Positions 12,071 to 22,155 of a DNA stretch of 32,341 nucleotides are shown here, one piece after another. Positions within the stretch are counted from its first letter, which is position 1. Each line of letters begins with the position of its first letter. The notes under the pieces are model-generated. The model did not search any database, was not told the DNA's origin, and worked only from the letters and a program-made list of their open reading frames with translations. The DNA comes from Penaeus vannamei (Eukaryota > Arthropoda > Malacostraca > Decapoda > Penaeidae), in the NCBI RefSeq assembly GCF_042767895.1, contig NC_091557.1, positions 42,842,664 to 42,875,004 on the forward strand. The letters run 5' to 3'. Position numbers and translations under genes: made by a program.

Positions 12071-12299
12071 AAAAATTGTGTCTATCGCTTCTTCCCCGTA
12101 CATGTTATCAACAAGACAGCAGTAATTTCCCCGCGCTAAGCTCTCCCCTTTCTCGGCATAGCACTGTCCTGCCCATAACGCCGCACTGGAGAGAGAACCG
12201 TCCGAACCATCGCTGCTTCACGAACCGCGCAGTCGCCCGAAACGCGAACCACTCGGCACATAACCCCGAGGAAAGTCATGAAGGATGTATGAGCTTGGG

Positions 12300-13130
12300 T
12301 ATAATGGTCCATTAAAAGGGTTATTATCTTCAGATTGAGATAATGCTATGTGTATTGTGTTTTAGTTGGGGATGCCCGGTGATATGGGCGTTGTAACCAG
12401 TCGGGTGCGTTGTAGCAAGGATGAGGGTAATATTGAATGGTGTATCTGATGTGTATACATATTTCGTTTTATTTTTTTAGGGGATGGAGGGGATGGAGAA
12501 ATATGTATACATATATCTAACATGTATACATATTTCTTTTTATCTTTTTTTAAGGACTGGAGAGGGACGCGTCCATTTTGGTTTCTTGTGGATGATCAAT
12601 TTTTAAAATGAATTTCTTTTTTATTTTCCAAAACACGGTGCAAGCATACTATATACAGTAAGACCTAAGCGGATATGTGGTGTGAAAAAGGCAATACTAA
12701 GTTTGTAAGGTAGCCATATCATATTTTTGAGGAGATAACCACGTCTGGAGAAAGTGGAGAGAAAGAGATAAGAGAAAACGAAGAGAAAGAGCAATAAAGA
12801 GGGAGAGTAAGTCAATAACAGGAATCCACCACGAAAAAAAATAACACACGGCACATACATTCAATCAAACAAAGAAAAATGACGACTCCCATAATGTTTA
12901 GACGCGAGAGATATAGAACACCCGGCATGTAATGAAGACATACGCACTCGACCGGGGTTGCTGGACCATGCAAGGGGTGTCATCTGCAGTACTCGAGGTC
13001 AGTGTCAGCTGCATCGTGACTTGGCTGCCACCCTCGCTCGATCGTGCTACTGCCTTTGCTTATCCAACGACAGCATTTCCGAAGCAAAGTTCCCTGGGGT
13101 GGTCAGTAACAGATGGTAAAGAATCTGAAT
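12300..13130. other. Non-coding stretch with a GTATACATATTTC duplication and hairpin
   Basis: GTATACATATTTC occurs at about 12453 and again at about 12520, and its reverse complement GAAATATGTATAC lies between them near 12498. Each is followed by a T-rich run and a GGA-rich stretch. The rest, to 13130, shows no recognisable gene; open frames in it have no domain. Confidence 0.55.
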
Positions 13131-13132
13131 AC

Positions 13133-13872
13133 TCTGTCTCGATCTCTGTCTCTGTCCCTGCCCCGGTCTCTGCCTCTGACTCTGCCTCTGTCTTTGTCTC
13201 TATGTCTGTGTCTGTGTCTGCCTCTGCCTCTTTCTCTGTCTCTGTCTCTTTCTTTGTCTCTGCTTCTTTCTCTGTCTCTGCCTCTTTCTCTGTCTCTGTC
13301 TCTGTCTTTGTCTCTGTGTCTGTGTCTGCCTCTTTCTCTCTCTGTCTCTTTCTCTATCTCTGTCTCTGTCTCTGCCTCTTTCTCTGTCTCTGCCTCTGCC
13401 TCTTTCTCTGTCTCTGCCTCTGTCTTTGTCTCTTTCTCTATCTTTGTCTCTGCCTCTGTCTCTGTGTCTGCCTCTGCCTCTTTCTCTGCCTCTGTCTTTG
13501 TCTCTGCCTCTTTCTCTATCACTGTCTCTGCCCCCTTCTCTGTCTCTGTCTCTTTCTCTATCTCTGTCTCTGCCTCTTTCTCTGTCTCTGCCTCTGCCTC
13601 TGTCTTTGTCTCTGTGTCTGTGTCTGCCTCTGCCTATGTCTCTTTCTCTGTCTCTGCCTCTTTCTCTGTCTCTGCCTCTTTCTCTGTCTCTGCCTCTTTC
13701 TCTATCTCTGTCTCTGCCTCTTTCTCTGTCTCTTTCTCTATATCTGTCTCTGTCTCTGCCTCTGCCTATTCCTCTGTCTATCTCTGCCTCTGTCTCTGCC
13801 TCTTTCTCTGTGTCTGTGTTTGTCTCTGTCTTTGCCTCTGCCTCTTTCTGTGTCTATCTCTGTCTCTCTTAC
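13133..13872. repeat. Hexanucleotide-based (TCTGTC/TCTGCC/TTTCTC) minisatellite
   Basis: About 740 bp built from six-base words TCTGTC, TCTGCC, TTTCTC and TCTGTG in mixed order. Because the period is six, three plus-strand frames and one minus-strand frame stay open (Ser-Val-Ser-Ala, Leu-Cys-Leu, Leu-Ser-Leu-Pro; Glu-Thr-Glu-Lys). None is a credible gene. Confidence 0.95.
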
Positions 13873-14236
13873 AGAATCAGTGTGTATTTCTAGATGATAT
13901 GGGAGTGTAGAGACGATCGTTGCATTAATATGTCGATAACGAGAAATGACGCTTTAACTTAACGGAGATCGTATGTAAGTGACAGAGAAAACATTAGGAT
14001 ATCATCAGTTAATATCCTTTAATAGCCATATTTCTACCCTCACTGTCATACATGAAGTTGTGCATGACCTCCACAGCTTAAATAAGAAGGATAGATTTTG
14101 AGCGAGTCCCAGCGATATTATCATAAATCTAGGAGAAAGCATTTCGGAGGCAGAGAAGGACAGCGCTCCCGAGTCACAACAGTGGCGTGACGAGGCAGAT
14201 GCCGTTCGCGCGAGAGCCGCCGAGGGCAATTCCTGA
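13873..14236 (+). other. Unique sequence with a possible decayed coding fragment
   Basis: Between the stops at 14099-14101 and 14234-14236 a 44-codon plus-strand frame reads, in part, NLGESISEAEKDSAPESQQW then RDEADAVRARAAEG. The same frame upstream of the first stop reads HEVVHDLHSLNKKDRF. The composition (Glu, Asp, Ala, Arg, Ser, helical) is unlike the repeat-derived frames nearby. I do not recognise the protein, and there is no start codon or clear splice site. It could be a decayed exon or chance. Confidence 0.2.
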
Positions 14237-14439
14237 GGGCGGGTTTCTCACAAAGCAAATAACTTTTGTTATAGAAGCTCATCCAGAGAGCAGTAACTAG
14301 TCACTCATGTGCGAGTTGTGACCTCGTGAGGGTTACTTAGCAATAATAAGTTGAAGAACGACTTGGGGCGGCAGGCAGCGAGGTCACCACCGGCGCCACA
14401 CAGGTCAAGCGACACTCACGATAAATGGGCAGATACGCC

Positions 14440-14700
14440 TTCCGCCAGACGAAGGAAAACTCGCGGGAGTCCAGGCAATTGGCTAACGAGGCGAGCGACG
14501 TCACCGCAGCCTGAACCAATCCCCACGCGCCACGTGCCCGCGCAGCCAATCGGGAAGCGGACATCGTTTCAACAGCCAATGAATGCGATTTCGATGGAAG
14601 TTCGACAGCGGCGAGGTCAGTCGTGTAATGGGCGGAGGAGTTTACCTGCGAGGCGCCGCGGTGGCTGGGAGACGCGCGCCTGGAACTCTGCCAACGCTGT
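14440..14700. promoter_or_regulatory. GC-rich promoter-like block with phased CCAAT boxes
   Basis: Three forward CCAAT boxes start at 14516, 14546 and 14576, exactly 30 bp apart, and an inverted one (ATTGG) lies at 14478-14482. A palindromic CRE core GACGTCA is at 14498-14504, an E-box CACGTG at 14531-14536, and GGGCGG near 14629. CpG is frequent, in contrast to the AT-rich surroundings. NF-Y binds CCAAT, and tandem boxes about 30 bp apart are a known arrangement in vertebrate promoters. The transcribed gene is unclear. The first ATG downstream on plus is at about 14754 (Met-Pro-Arg-Lys-Ser) and leads to only a short frame. Confidence 0.45.
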
Positions 14701-14830
14701 GGCTTATGAAACCTACTTCGTCCAAAACTTATTACATTACGATCTGATCGAAAATGCCGAGGAAAAGTAATTGGAGAAGGCATCCAATGGCAGCGGGGAG
14801 ACGCGTCAGGGTGGCGGGTGGCTTGTAGAC

Positions 14831-14965
14831 GAGGAGGAGGAAGAGGAAGAGGAGGTAGACAGGGCGGAGAGAGGCGTGTAGAGGATGAAGAGGAAGAGGA
14901 GGTAGACAGGGCGGAGAGAGGCGTGTAGAGGAGGAAGAGGAAGAGGAGGGAGGCAGCGGGGAAGA
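14831..14965. repeat. 47-bp purine-rich tandem repeat, about 2.7 copies
   Basis: GAGGTAGACAGGGCGGAGAG followed by AGGCGTGTA ends unit 1 at 14880 and unit 2 at 14927; a third partial unit follows. The rest of the unit is GAGGAAGAG-type sequence. It accounts for the Ser-rich start of the minus-strand frame at 14337-14969, which I do not call a gene. A G-run follows at about 14973-14983. Confidence 0.9.
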
Positions 14966-15172
14966 CCAAATGGGGGGGGGGGGCTCTCTCGAGTGGGCTT
15001 ATTACCTTAAAGTTTTTTGGGCAAACTTATTTACTCTGAAGGCCTTCGGGTGTACTTAATTACTCTGAAGGCTTGCATATGTACTTATATGGTCATTTAT
15101 ATGTAACTACTTGCGCTGAAAACTTTCGGATTTACTTTTATACTTTGAAGACTTTCATATAAACCTGTAAAT

Positions 15173-15337
<165 letters not shown>

Positions 15338-15526
15338 TAAGTCTCAACCAGCAAAGAACGTCACCTCTTAGAGATGAATCATTGTAAAGACTGATGTAGA
15401 GTGAACCTGCAAGATAGCCACTTTCACGACATATCTTAGTCGGTTCCTCTGGATTTAATACATTCGAAACCTATTTAAATGACCAGTTACTAGTCAAGCT
15501 ACTTTAGAGGCCTTAGTTCCGTTTCG

Positions 15527-15830
15527 CCCCCCCCAGAATATACCCCCCAACACACAATACGCATGCCCCCCCCCCTCCACAAAATATACCCCCCAACACA
15601 GTATGTACGCCTACCCCACAATATATACCCCTCCCCCCAACACAGTACGTACGCCCCCCCCCCAAGAATATACCCCCACAACACAGTACGTACGCCCCCC
15701 CCCAACAGAATATACCCTCCAACACAGTACATACTCCCCCCCACGCCCCCGTCACAATATACCCCCCCACCACAGTACGTACTCCCCCACGCCCCCCTCA
15801 CAGTACGTACTCCCCCACGCCCCACAGAGC
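15527..15830. repeat. C-rich minisatellite with AACACAGTACGTACG motif
   Basis: The unit of roughly 35-45 bp is a C-run, then AACACAGTACGTACGCC, then a C-run, then AATATACCC. About seven imperfect copies are present. GTACGTAC is palindromic. Pro/Thr/Tyr-rich frames on plus and Gly-rich frames on minus are artefacts of it. Confidence 0.85.
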
Positions 15831-15955
15831 ACGAAAAATGACGACTAAGTGACTGTGTCGTCTGCCGAGAGCACGAAAATGACGACCAAGTGACAGTGTC
15901 TGCCGAGAGGACGAAAATGACGACCAAGTGAGTGTCTGTCGAGAGGACGAGACAT
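15829..15955. repeat. About 40-bp tandem repeat, three copies
   Basis: GAGAGCACGAAAATGACGAC followed by CAAGTGACAGTGTCTGCC is seen three times with small changes (GAGGACG for GAGCACG, GTGTCTGTCGAGAGG). It begins within CACAGAGCACG at the end of the C-rich array. Confidence 0.85.
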
Positions 15956-16055
15956 GGCGGCGGGAGGCTGGGAAGACGAGGAGAAGGAACAACACAAGAA
16001 CCATTAGTGGGTTTCCTTCTGTTTCTCGTCCTGGGATATCAGGATAATTTTTTTT

Positions 16056-16249
16056 TTCATTTATGTATATATTTATTTGTTTATATATTTACTTATTCAT
16101 TTATTCATTATTTGTTTATATATTTACTTATTTATTTATTCTTTTATTTATTCATTTACTTGTTTATTTATTTACTTATATTTATATATATTTATTTATC
16201 TACTTATTTATATATTTATATATTTATTATTACTTATTTATTTATTCAT

Positions 16250-16284
<35 letters not shown>

Positions 16285-16636
16285 TATATATTTATTTATA
16301 TATCTATTTACTTATTTATTTATTCATTTATGTATATATCTATTTATTTATATACTTACTTATTTATTTATTCCTTTATTTATTTATTTATTTATTTACT
16401 TGTTTATTTATTTATTTAATTATATATTTATTTACTTATTTATTTATTTATTTACTTATTTGTTTATTTATTTACTTATTTACTTATTTGTTTATTTATT
16501 TACTTATTTATATATCTATTCATTTATTTATATATTCATTTACTTATTTATTCATTTATTTATCTATTTATATATTTACTTATTTATTTATCTATTTATT
16601 TATTTATTCATTAATTTCTTTATTTGTTTATTCTTT
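16056..16636. repeat. Long (TTTA)n-type tetranucleotide array
   Basis: About 580 bp of TTTATTTATTTACTTATTTA with TATATA and TTCA variants. It gives Tyr/Leu/Phe/Ile-rich open frames in several registers (the 483-aa frame from 15932 and others); these are not membrane proteins. Confidence 0.95.
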
Positions 16637-16696
16637 CAAAATGTTAACACAGTGGAGTACTTTGCTTTTGGTATTGTGTGCTTTTTTCCATGTAAA

Positions 16697-16792
16697 CACG
16701 CACACACACACACTTACAAACACACATATTCACATACTCCCACACACGGATATACATACACACACACACACGCGCACACACACACACACACA

Positions 16793-16841
<49 letters not shown>
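16697..16841. repeat. (CA)n microsatellite abutting the assembly gap
   Basis: ACACAC runs with a few interruptions (GGATATACATACAC) lead straight into the N block. The assembly very likely stopped because of this repeat. Confidence 0.95.
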
Positions 16842-17341
16842 NNNNNNNNNNNNNNNNNNNNNNNNNNNNNNNNNNNNNNNNNNNNNNNNNNNNNNNNNNN
16901 NNNNNNNNNNNNNNNNNNNNNNNNNNNNNNNNNNNNNNNNNNNNNNNNNNNNNNNNNNNNNNNNNNNNNNNNNNNNNNNNNNNNNNNNNNNNNNNNNNNN
17001 NNNNNNNNNNNNNNNNNNNNNNNNNNNNNNNNNNNNNNNNNNNNNNNNNNNNNNNNNNNNNNNNNNNNNNNNNNNNNNNNNNNNNNNNNNNNNNNNNNNN
17101 NNNNNNNNNNNNNNNNNNNNNNNNNNNNNNNNNNNNNNNNNNNNNNNNNNNNNNNNNNNNNNNNNNNNNNNNNNNNNNNNNNNNNNNNNNNNNNNNNNNN
17201 NNNNNNNNNNNNNNNNNNNNNNNNNNNNNNNNNNNNNNNNNNNNNNNNNNNNNNNNNNNNNNNNNNNNNNNNNNNNNNNNNNNNNNNNNNNNNNNNNNNN
17301 NNNNNNNNNNNNNNNNNNNNNNNNNNNNNNNNNNNNNNNNN
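16842..17341. other. Assembly gap, exactly 500 N
   Basis: Exactly 500 N in a row, a conventional placeholder size, so the true gap length is probably unknown. The 5' end of the retroelement that starts at 17342 may lie in it. Confidence 0.99.
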
Positions 17342-17364
17342 CCCCAACATAGTCAAGGCTTTCC

Positions 17365-18988
17365 ATGGCCAATAAAGATGTAATACCCATATTAGGGGCG
17401 ATGAAGCTTGCCCCATCATCAAATAGCCCCACCAATTCAAACTCCGCCGGCTCCCCGACCCCAGGCTTACCTTTGACCACGACTCTGAACACTGCAAGCA
17501 CTACCCACTCCTCAATGCCTATTAGTACAGTATCCATCCAAGTCGAGACTCAATCTGCAGAAGACATTCCTACTCTCCCAACTTCCTCAACTTCATCACC
17601 TCTACCCCCACAACCTTCACCAATCACCCCATCCTCCCTTGCTACTAATTTACAGCCTTACTCTCCATCTCTCCGTAATACTACCCCCCTCAACAATAGT
17701 TCCTTTTCCACACGTCTCCGTCCTTCTAGCGACCCCTACTCTACAAATATCTTAAATACTCTATTTAGCCCAGCCAAATGGGACCGATTTTTCGTGATCC
17801 GCCCTGCAGCTCCTTAATCAGGCAACACTCTTCTCTTTCAACAATGTCCCCAAAAGTAAGTGGGCAAAGTCCCTGTCCGTACCTGACCCGATCGTTCCCG
17901 TCTCGTTACAGTTACATCTGAAACTGAAACTGTAGCATTATCAAATCTAACTGATCTCTCTGACGACCCCATTCCTGCAGAACCTCATCCAACTCTTAAT
18001 ACTTGTGCCGGAACTGTCTCATATATCCCCAGTTAGCTGCCCTATGGATATCGATTGGTCAGATTGTGGAGAATTCTTACTCGGCTGCTCCATCCCTCCT
18101 AGAGGTCATCGAAAGAACCCCACCAACATTGCCAAAATTACTTTGCGTATACATGATTTTCCCTTTTGTATCTACATTGATGGACAATGCCTCTCTGTTC
18201 AAACATATGAACTTCCTCCCCGTCAATGACAAAACTATTGGCATTTAGGACATTCTGCCAAACACTGCCGTTCTACAGCCCGATACCCCCTATGTGCCCA
18301 GCCTGGTCATAACCGATCAAACTGCTCTGCACAAACACGTACATGTGCTAATTGCGGCGGACCCCATAATGTATTTTATATTGGCTGCCCCACCTACAAA
18401 TTTGAGTGTGAGGTAGTAACTCTCAGATACAAACTTGGTCTCACGCTGAGTGTAGCCAGACAGGAAGCACATCGATGAGGTTTCTCTCATACTCCCTACT
18501 CTAGTAATGTTCGCTCCGCCCCTCCCCTTCCCTCCCAAATGTCCCTACACCCTCCCCTATACCTACTTATTTCCCCACTTCCACTTCCAACCTTCCCCAG
18601 TCAAATTATTTTGCCACTCTAAATCCAGAATCTCCAATCTCAACTACAGCCCCAACACCGTCCCCTCTCCCTCCCCGCACTACCTGCAACAGACAGGCTA
18701 AACGTTCCATCCCTTCTTCTCCTACCACACACTCACCTCCACCTACCTTCGGCTTTACTCCTCAGACACCAGTCTCCTCTTCCCCTCCTCATAAGAGAAC
18801 CTTTGACTCACAAAACTCCAACCAACTCCATTGCAGAAACTATGGAAGATATTCAAATACAAAATTCCATAACTCATGCTCCAGCCACACTCGAAGTGAT
18901 TACGGATAGCTATCCTCCTGCTACTCATATTTCCCCTGTCTTGACAACCTATTCTCCTTCCTCAGATGCATACACATTTTTCACTTGA
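17365..18988 (+). pseudogene. Retrotransposon gag-like ORF1, frameshifted
   Basis: The N-terminal part (17365-17817) is Ser/Thr/Pro-rich and ends in LFSPAKWDRFFVIRPAAP, a segment typical of gag proteins of this kind. The reading then continues in other frames: GNTLLFQQCPQK with in-frame stops, SETETVALSNLTDLSDDP, then CPMDIDWSDCGEFLLGCSIP and IAKITLRIHDFPFCIYIDG (18005-18229), then the zinc-knuckle segment (18236-18478). The C-terminal part is again Ser/Pro-rich and stops at 18988. At least three frameshifts and several stops make it non-functional. In a live element ORF1 binds the RNA and forms the ribonucleoprotein particle. Confidence 0.8.
18236..18478 (+). pseudogene. Zinc-knuckle (CCHC) region of the gag remnant
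   Basis: In one open frame up to TGA at 18476-18478, three knuckle-like segments follow each other: HLGHSAKHC, YPLCAQPGHNRSNC and CANCGGPHNVFYIGC, then PTYKFECEVVTLRYKLGL. The third is intact (Cys-X2-Cys-X3-His-X6-Cys). The first two each appear to have lost their first cysteine (Tyr in the second). This arrangement of three knuckles is the strongest evidence for the retroelement origin. Confidence 0.85.
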
Positions 18989-19426
18989 TCTGATCCCCTT
19001 ACCTACCCCCTTACTCATCAGCTCCTTTACCCATCTTTAACTTTTCAATATTACTCTAGATATTTGACGTATTGCAAATAATTGCTAACTCAACCACCCT
19101 TTACTACTATAGTGCTATATGACCTTAGATGACTAGCACATTTATTTTGCTTTTATCCATCCCCCAAAAAAACTCGCCCTATTACTATATTTCGTATATA
19201 CCGCTAATGATCCTAGATGTTGACGCGGCAGATTTTTTCAATAAATAATTTTCACTAACAGCGCTTTACAACCTTTCACATCTAACAGTTTGTCCTAATT
19301 ATTAACTACTTTTTGCCATAATACTTTGCCATAATGCTGTAAGACCTTTCCTTGCCTAAGGGCTTCGTCCCCGAGCCTCGCTATATGACCTTAGTTGGCA
19401 CGACTGAAAATTTTCAATAAATAAAT

Positions 19427-20960
19427 CTGAACTCAGGAATGACATAATCATCGTTATGAAGCAACAAAACATAAAAGAAAGAAAATAATGTGTCACATAG
19501 ACACCATTTTAAGTAGTATGGTACACCCCCTCCCCTTCTAATCCCATGCTCGTTGCAGATAGAGACAGAGGTCCAGTGCAGGAGATCACCCCTACCTTCG
19601 ACCTCAGCCCTCGCTTCAACTAATTTTGCATGGTCTTTTCTTCTTTCCTTTTCCTCATCTTCACCCTTCTGTCCACATCCTAAATTGCGGGCCTGTCTTT
19701 CATCCTGAGCAGTCGGGCAGTCGCCCGACTGCTCAGCGACTCGAAATACATGTGTTACTATGCGGCCGCACACGGCGGCAGCCACTGCGTTTTCATGGTA
19801 ATGGCGCGCCACATTGGCTGGAGGGGGATTCGACCAATGAGAGACAGACCGGCGACAGTAATTTCCGCTTCCCCCAGCCTGTCATCCTGATTTGATGGAC
19901 ATTCTCATGTAACTAAAGAACTGGGATTCATGTTCTCATAACTTTGGATACAATGTGAAGAATATTACATGGGTAAGTCTGTCATTTAAGATAGGATGAA
20001 CCCAATAACGTCTGTCTCCTCTTCCGCCACTGCAAACGATATAGTACCCATGCACATGTCACCTCTTCTACATCCATTACCAGCTGTGTATAATCAGCGA
20101 CTGAAGAGAGATAAAAAAAAAAAAAAAATACAATAGTGGGCGTGAGACGAGTCGGGTCACTGTAAGCGCTGTGTGTGAACATTCACTCAGTAGTCGCGCT
20201 TCTAGCAGTCGGGCCACTAAAATCGCTCGTCTGAACAGCGCCTAACATATGGCTCTGCATTATACTAAGCAGCTACTCTCTTTCTGTCTTATATCACCTG
20301 GATCTGCTATTTAAATAATGGTAAACTATTGATATGTTATTTGGATATCAGAATAATACTCATAACAATATTTCATATGCCATTATATTTTCCAAATGTT
20401 TACAATTATTTCATTACCAAAAATAACGAAATTATTATGTAAAAGACGGACTAAACAGGATATATCGGAAATAATGGGTTTCTAGAATAATTTGCAGGGG
20501 TACACCGACAATGCGTTGGACACCAGTCGCTGAAACGACAAATATAGGCTTAAGAATAGGTAGAATCAAGGCTAAGGGAATATTTCCTTAACATTGGGTA
20601 GAGTGAAGCTAGACTCGGCCCTGCGCAGGGTGGGTGAGCAAGCGTGAGCCGGGAAGAGGGTTCGCTGGGAAGTGCCCAATCTGCCCAGGTCTAAAGACTG
20701 TCACCCAAGTGTTTGGCACTAAATGATATGTTAATACTTTAAGTTTCACAGCAGCTACTTACTATATACCCCACCCTCATATGAATGCGCCGCTGCACAT
20801 ATTGACTGCATTTCATTTCACATCATTTATTTTCACCAACAGTTTCAGAAACAATATAATAAATTAGGTTGACTGACGATGCACTTTAAATTGATTTGTA
20901 TCACAAACTTTAAACCCATATGATAAATATAGATAATTTCTATCTACCGGTTTGTTAGAA
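19427..20960. other. Unique intergenic stretch, no gene recognised
   Basis: A perfect hairpin is at 19705-19736 (separate entry) and an A-run at about 20115-20128. Minus- and plus-strand frames of 66-132 aa (for example 19414-19812) have no recognisable domain and no splice partners. CpG-rich sequence occurs at 19700-19880 and 20590-20690. Confidence 0.55.
19705..19736. repeat. Perfect 14-bp palindromic hairpin
   Basis: CTGAGCAGTCGGGC, a 4-base loop AGTC, then GCCCGACTGCTCAG: a perfect inverted repeat with a GC-rich stem. A related inverted sequence, AGTCGCGCTTCTAGCAGTCG followed by GGC, lies at about 20192-20214. The hairpin may therefore be one terminus of a roughly 490-bp decayed DNA transposon. 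Confidence 0.85.
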
Positions 20961-21153
20961 TTGTGCGAGGCCCGACCCAAAACATTTTCGTATACTGGAC
21001 ATGCATAAATAAAGAAATAAATGCATATTTATCAGGCTTGACATGCATATCAACCGGGCAAATAGATAAATATATCTGTCAAATATATAGACAGATATGC
21101 CTTTATTTCTGCGTCTGTATTTATGAAAATTCTTTGGGTCGGGCCTGGCACAA
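20961..21153. mobile_element. MITE, family A copy 2, both termini present
   Basis: The left terminus reads TTGTGCGAGGCCCGACCCAA. The reverse complement of the right terminus reads TTGTGCCAGGCCCGACCCAA. These match at 19 of 20 bases. Subterminal parts also pair (ATAAAGAAATAAATGCATAT against GATATGCCTTTATTTCTGCG in reverse complement). Length is 193 bp with no coding capacity. A clear target-site duplication is not visible, so the superfamily is left open. Copy 1 lies in reverse orientation at 10633-10803. Confidence 0.9.
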
Positions 21154-22155
21154 CCAAACCGTACTTCGCGATTCATGAACAGTATAGGGCCTACACTGTC
21201 ATTTTATCAGAGCTACTACGTCCCTTGTTGCAAGTAAGGGCGCTTTCTGTACGCGTCTTAAAAGCGTAAAGGTCATTAGGTTAATTCTCGTGTAATTAGA
21301 ATTTTGAGAATATTTGAATACATCACTACATCCTCTTCCTGTTGCGTAACATATAGATTGGTAAATGGATATCAAATACACTTAATCGGCAATTAGATCG
21401 GTATAATTTAAATCATATATTTTTTTTTCAGATTATTGTTTTACATATTACATAGGAATTAAAATGTTTTCCTTAGATAACTCTAATTTAACGAAGTTCC
21501 CCCAACCCACATTGAGTCGTCATAGGAAAGACTCGTTTCAAACATTTACAAAGTCTTTTTTCTTACATTGCATAGTAATTTCATTTTAAGAACCCTTTTG
21601 AGTTATTTATATTTTTAGAGCATATTTTGGAATTTGATATTAAACAACTGCGGAAGTTTAATTACATACTTCTCTAGGACAGGATACAAGTGGCTAGCAC
21701 ATGAGCCTACAAGCAAATGTAAACAGTCAGAAATCAGCTGGGTTGGTACTAAGTCTGTTATTTTACAAAATAAATTGATAATAAAGTAGATTGCATAGAA
21801 AATATGACATATACAAGTTAATGAATGACCCAGACGGCTACAGTTTCACAATAGCGCTCACAAAACCAAAAATACACACGTATTGGAGGGAAGAGCAACC
21901 TCGGTCAGTCTTCACTTTGTGGGTAAAGCATATTTTGTTCTCCAGTGCTTGATCTTGGCCAGCAAAGATGACAGGATTTTCCTTGAAATAATTTGGACAC
22001 TTTCCATGAAAGCTTGTATAACATTTGGATTTTTTCTAAAACGTTTGTATAACAGATTCAAAGGATTTCGGTATTGTTGGATTCTTCTCACGATCTATGT
22101 AGCAAATATGTATATTATTATTATCATTCACTATATTGCACAATGCAGGGGGCTG
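21154..22155. other. AT-rich stretch upstream of TAF7
   Basis: No exon with convincing splice sites and homology is seen. The word GGGAAGAGCAAC occurs at about 21889 and again at about 22461 in the presumed 5' UTR of TAF7, which may be chance. The TAF7 promoter or a non-coding first exon may lie here but cannot be placed from sequence alone. Confidence 0.4.

Larger units (their letters stand above)
17342..19426 (+). mobile_element. Decayed non-LTR retrotransposon: ORF1 and 3' tail, no ORF2
   Basis: The element shows a gag-like ORF1 (17365-18988, broken) followed directly by about 440 bp of 3' untranslated tail. The tail contains three related blocks, each with ATGACCTTAG or ATGATCCTAGATG; two of them end in TTTCAATAAATAA (aataaa at 19240 and 19416). 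No reverse transcriptase or endonuclease motif lies between ORF1 and the tail. The three-knuckle gag resembles the Jockey/I/CR1 group of non-LTR elements as known from insects; the clade is an inference. The 5' end is lost in the gap or truncated. The copy is either an internal deletion or a member of an ORF1-only family. Confidence 0.75.

Noticed and set aside
12932..13910. Overlapping frames of 155-321 residues with Ser-Val or Leu-Cys repeats
   Set aside because: They arise from the hexanucleotide array; the roughly 65 residues before the repeat in the longest frame have no recognisable domain.
14337..14969. 210-residue minus-strand frame and the 139-residue plus-strand frame opposite it
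   Set aside because: Both run through a CpG-rich, stop-poor region and a 47-bp GA repeat, with no recognisable domain; the promoter-like motifs explain the region better.
15932..17383. Long Tyr/Leu/Phe/Ile-rich frames that look like membrane proteins
   Set aside because: They translate the TTTA tetranucleotide array and continue through 500 N.
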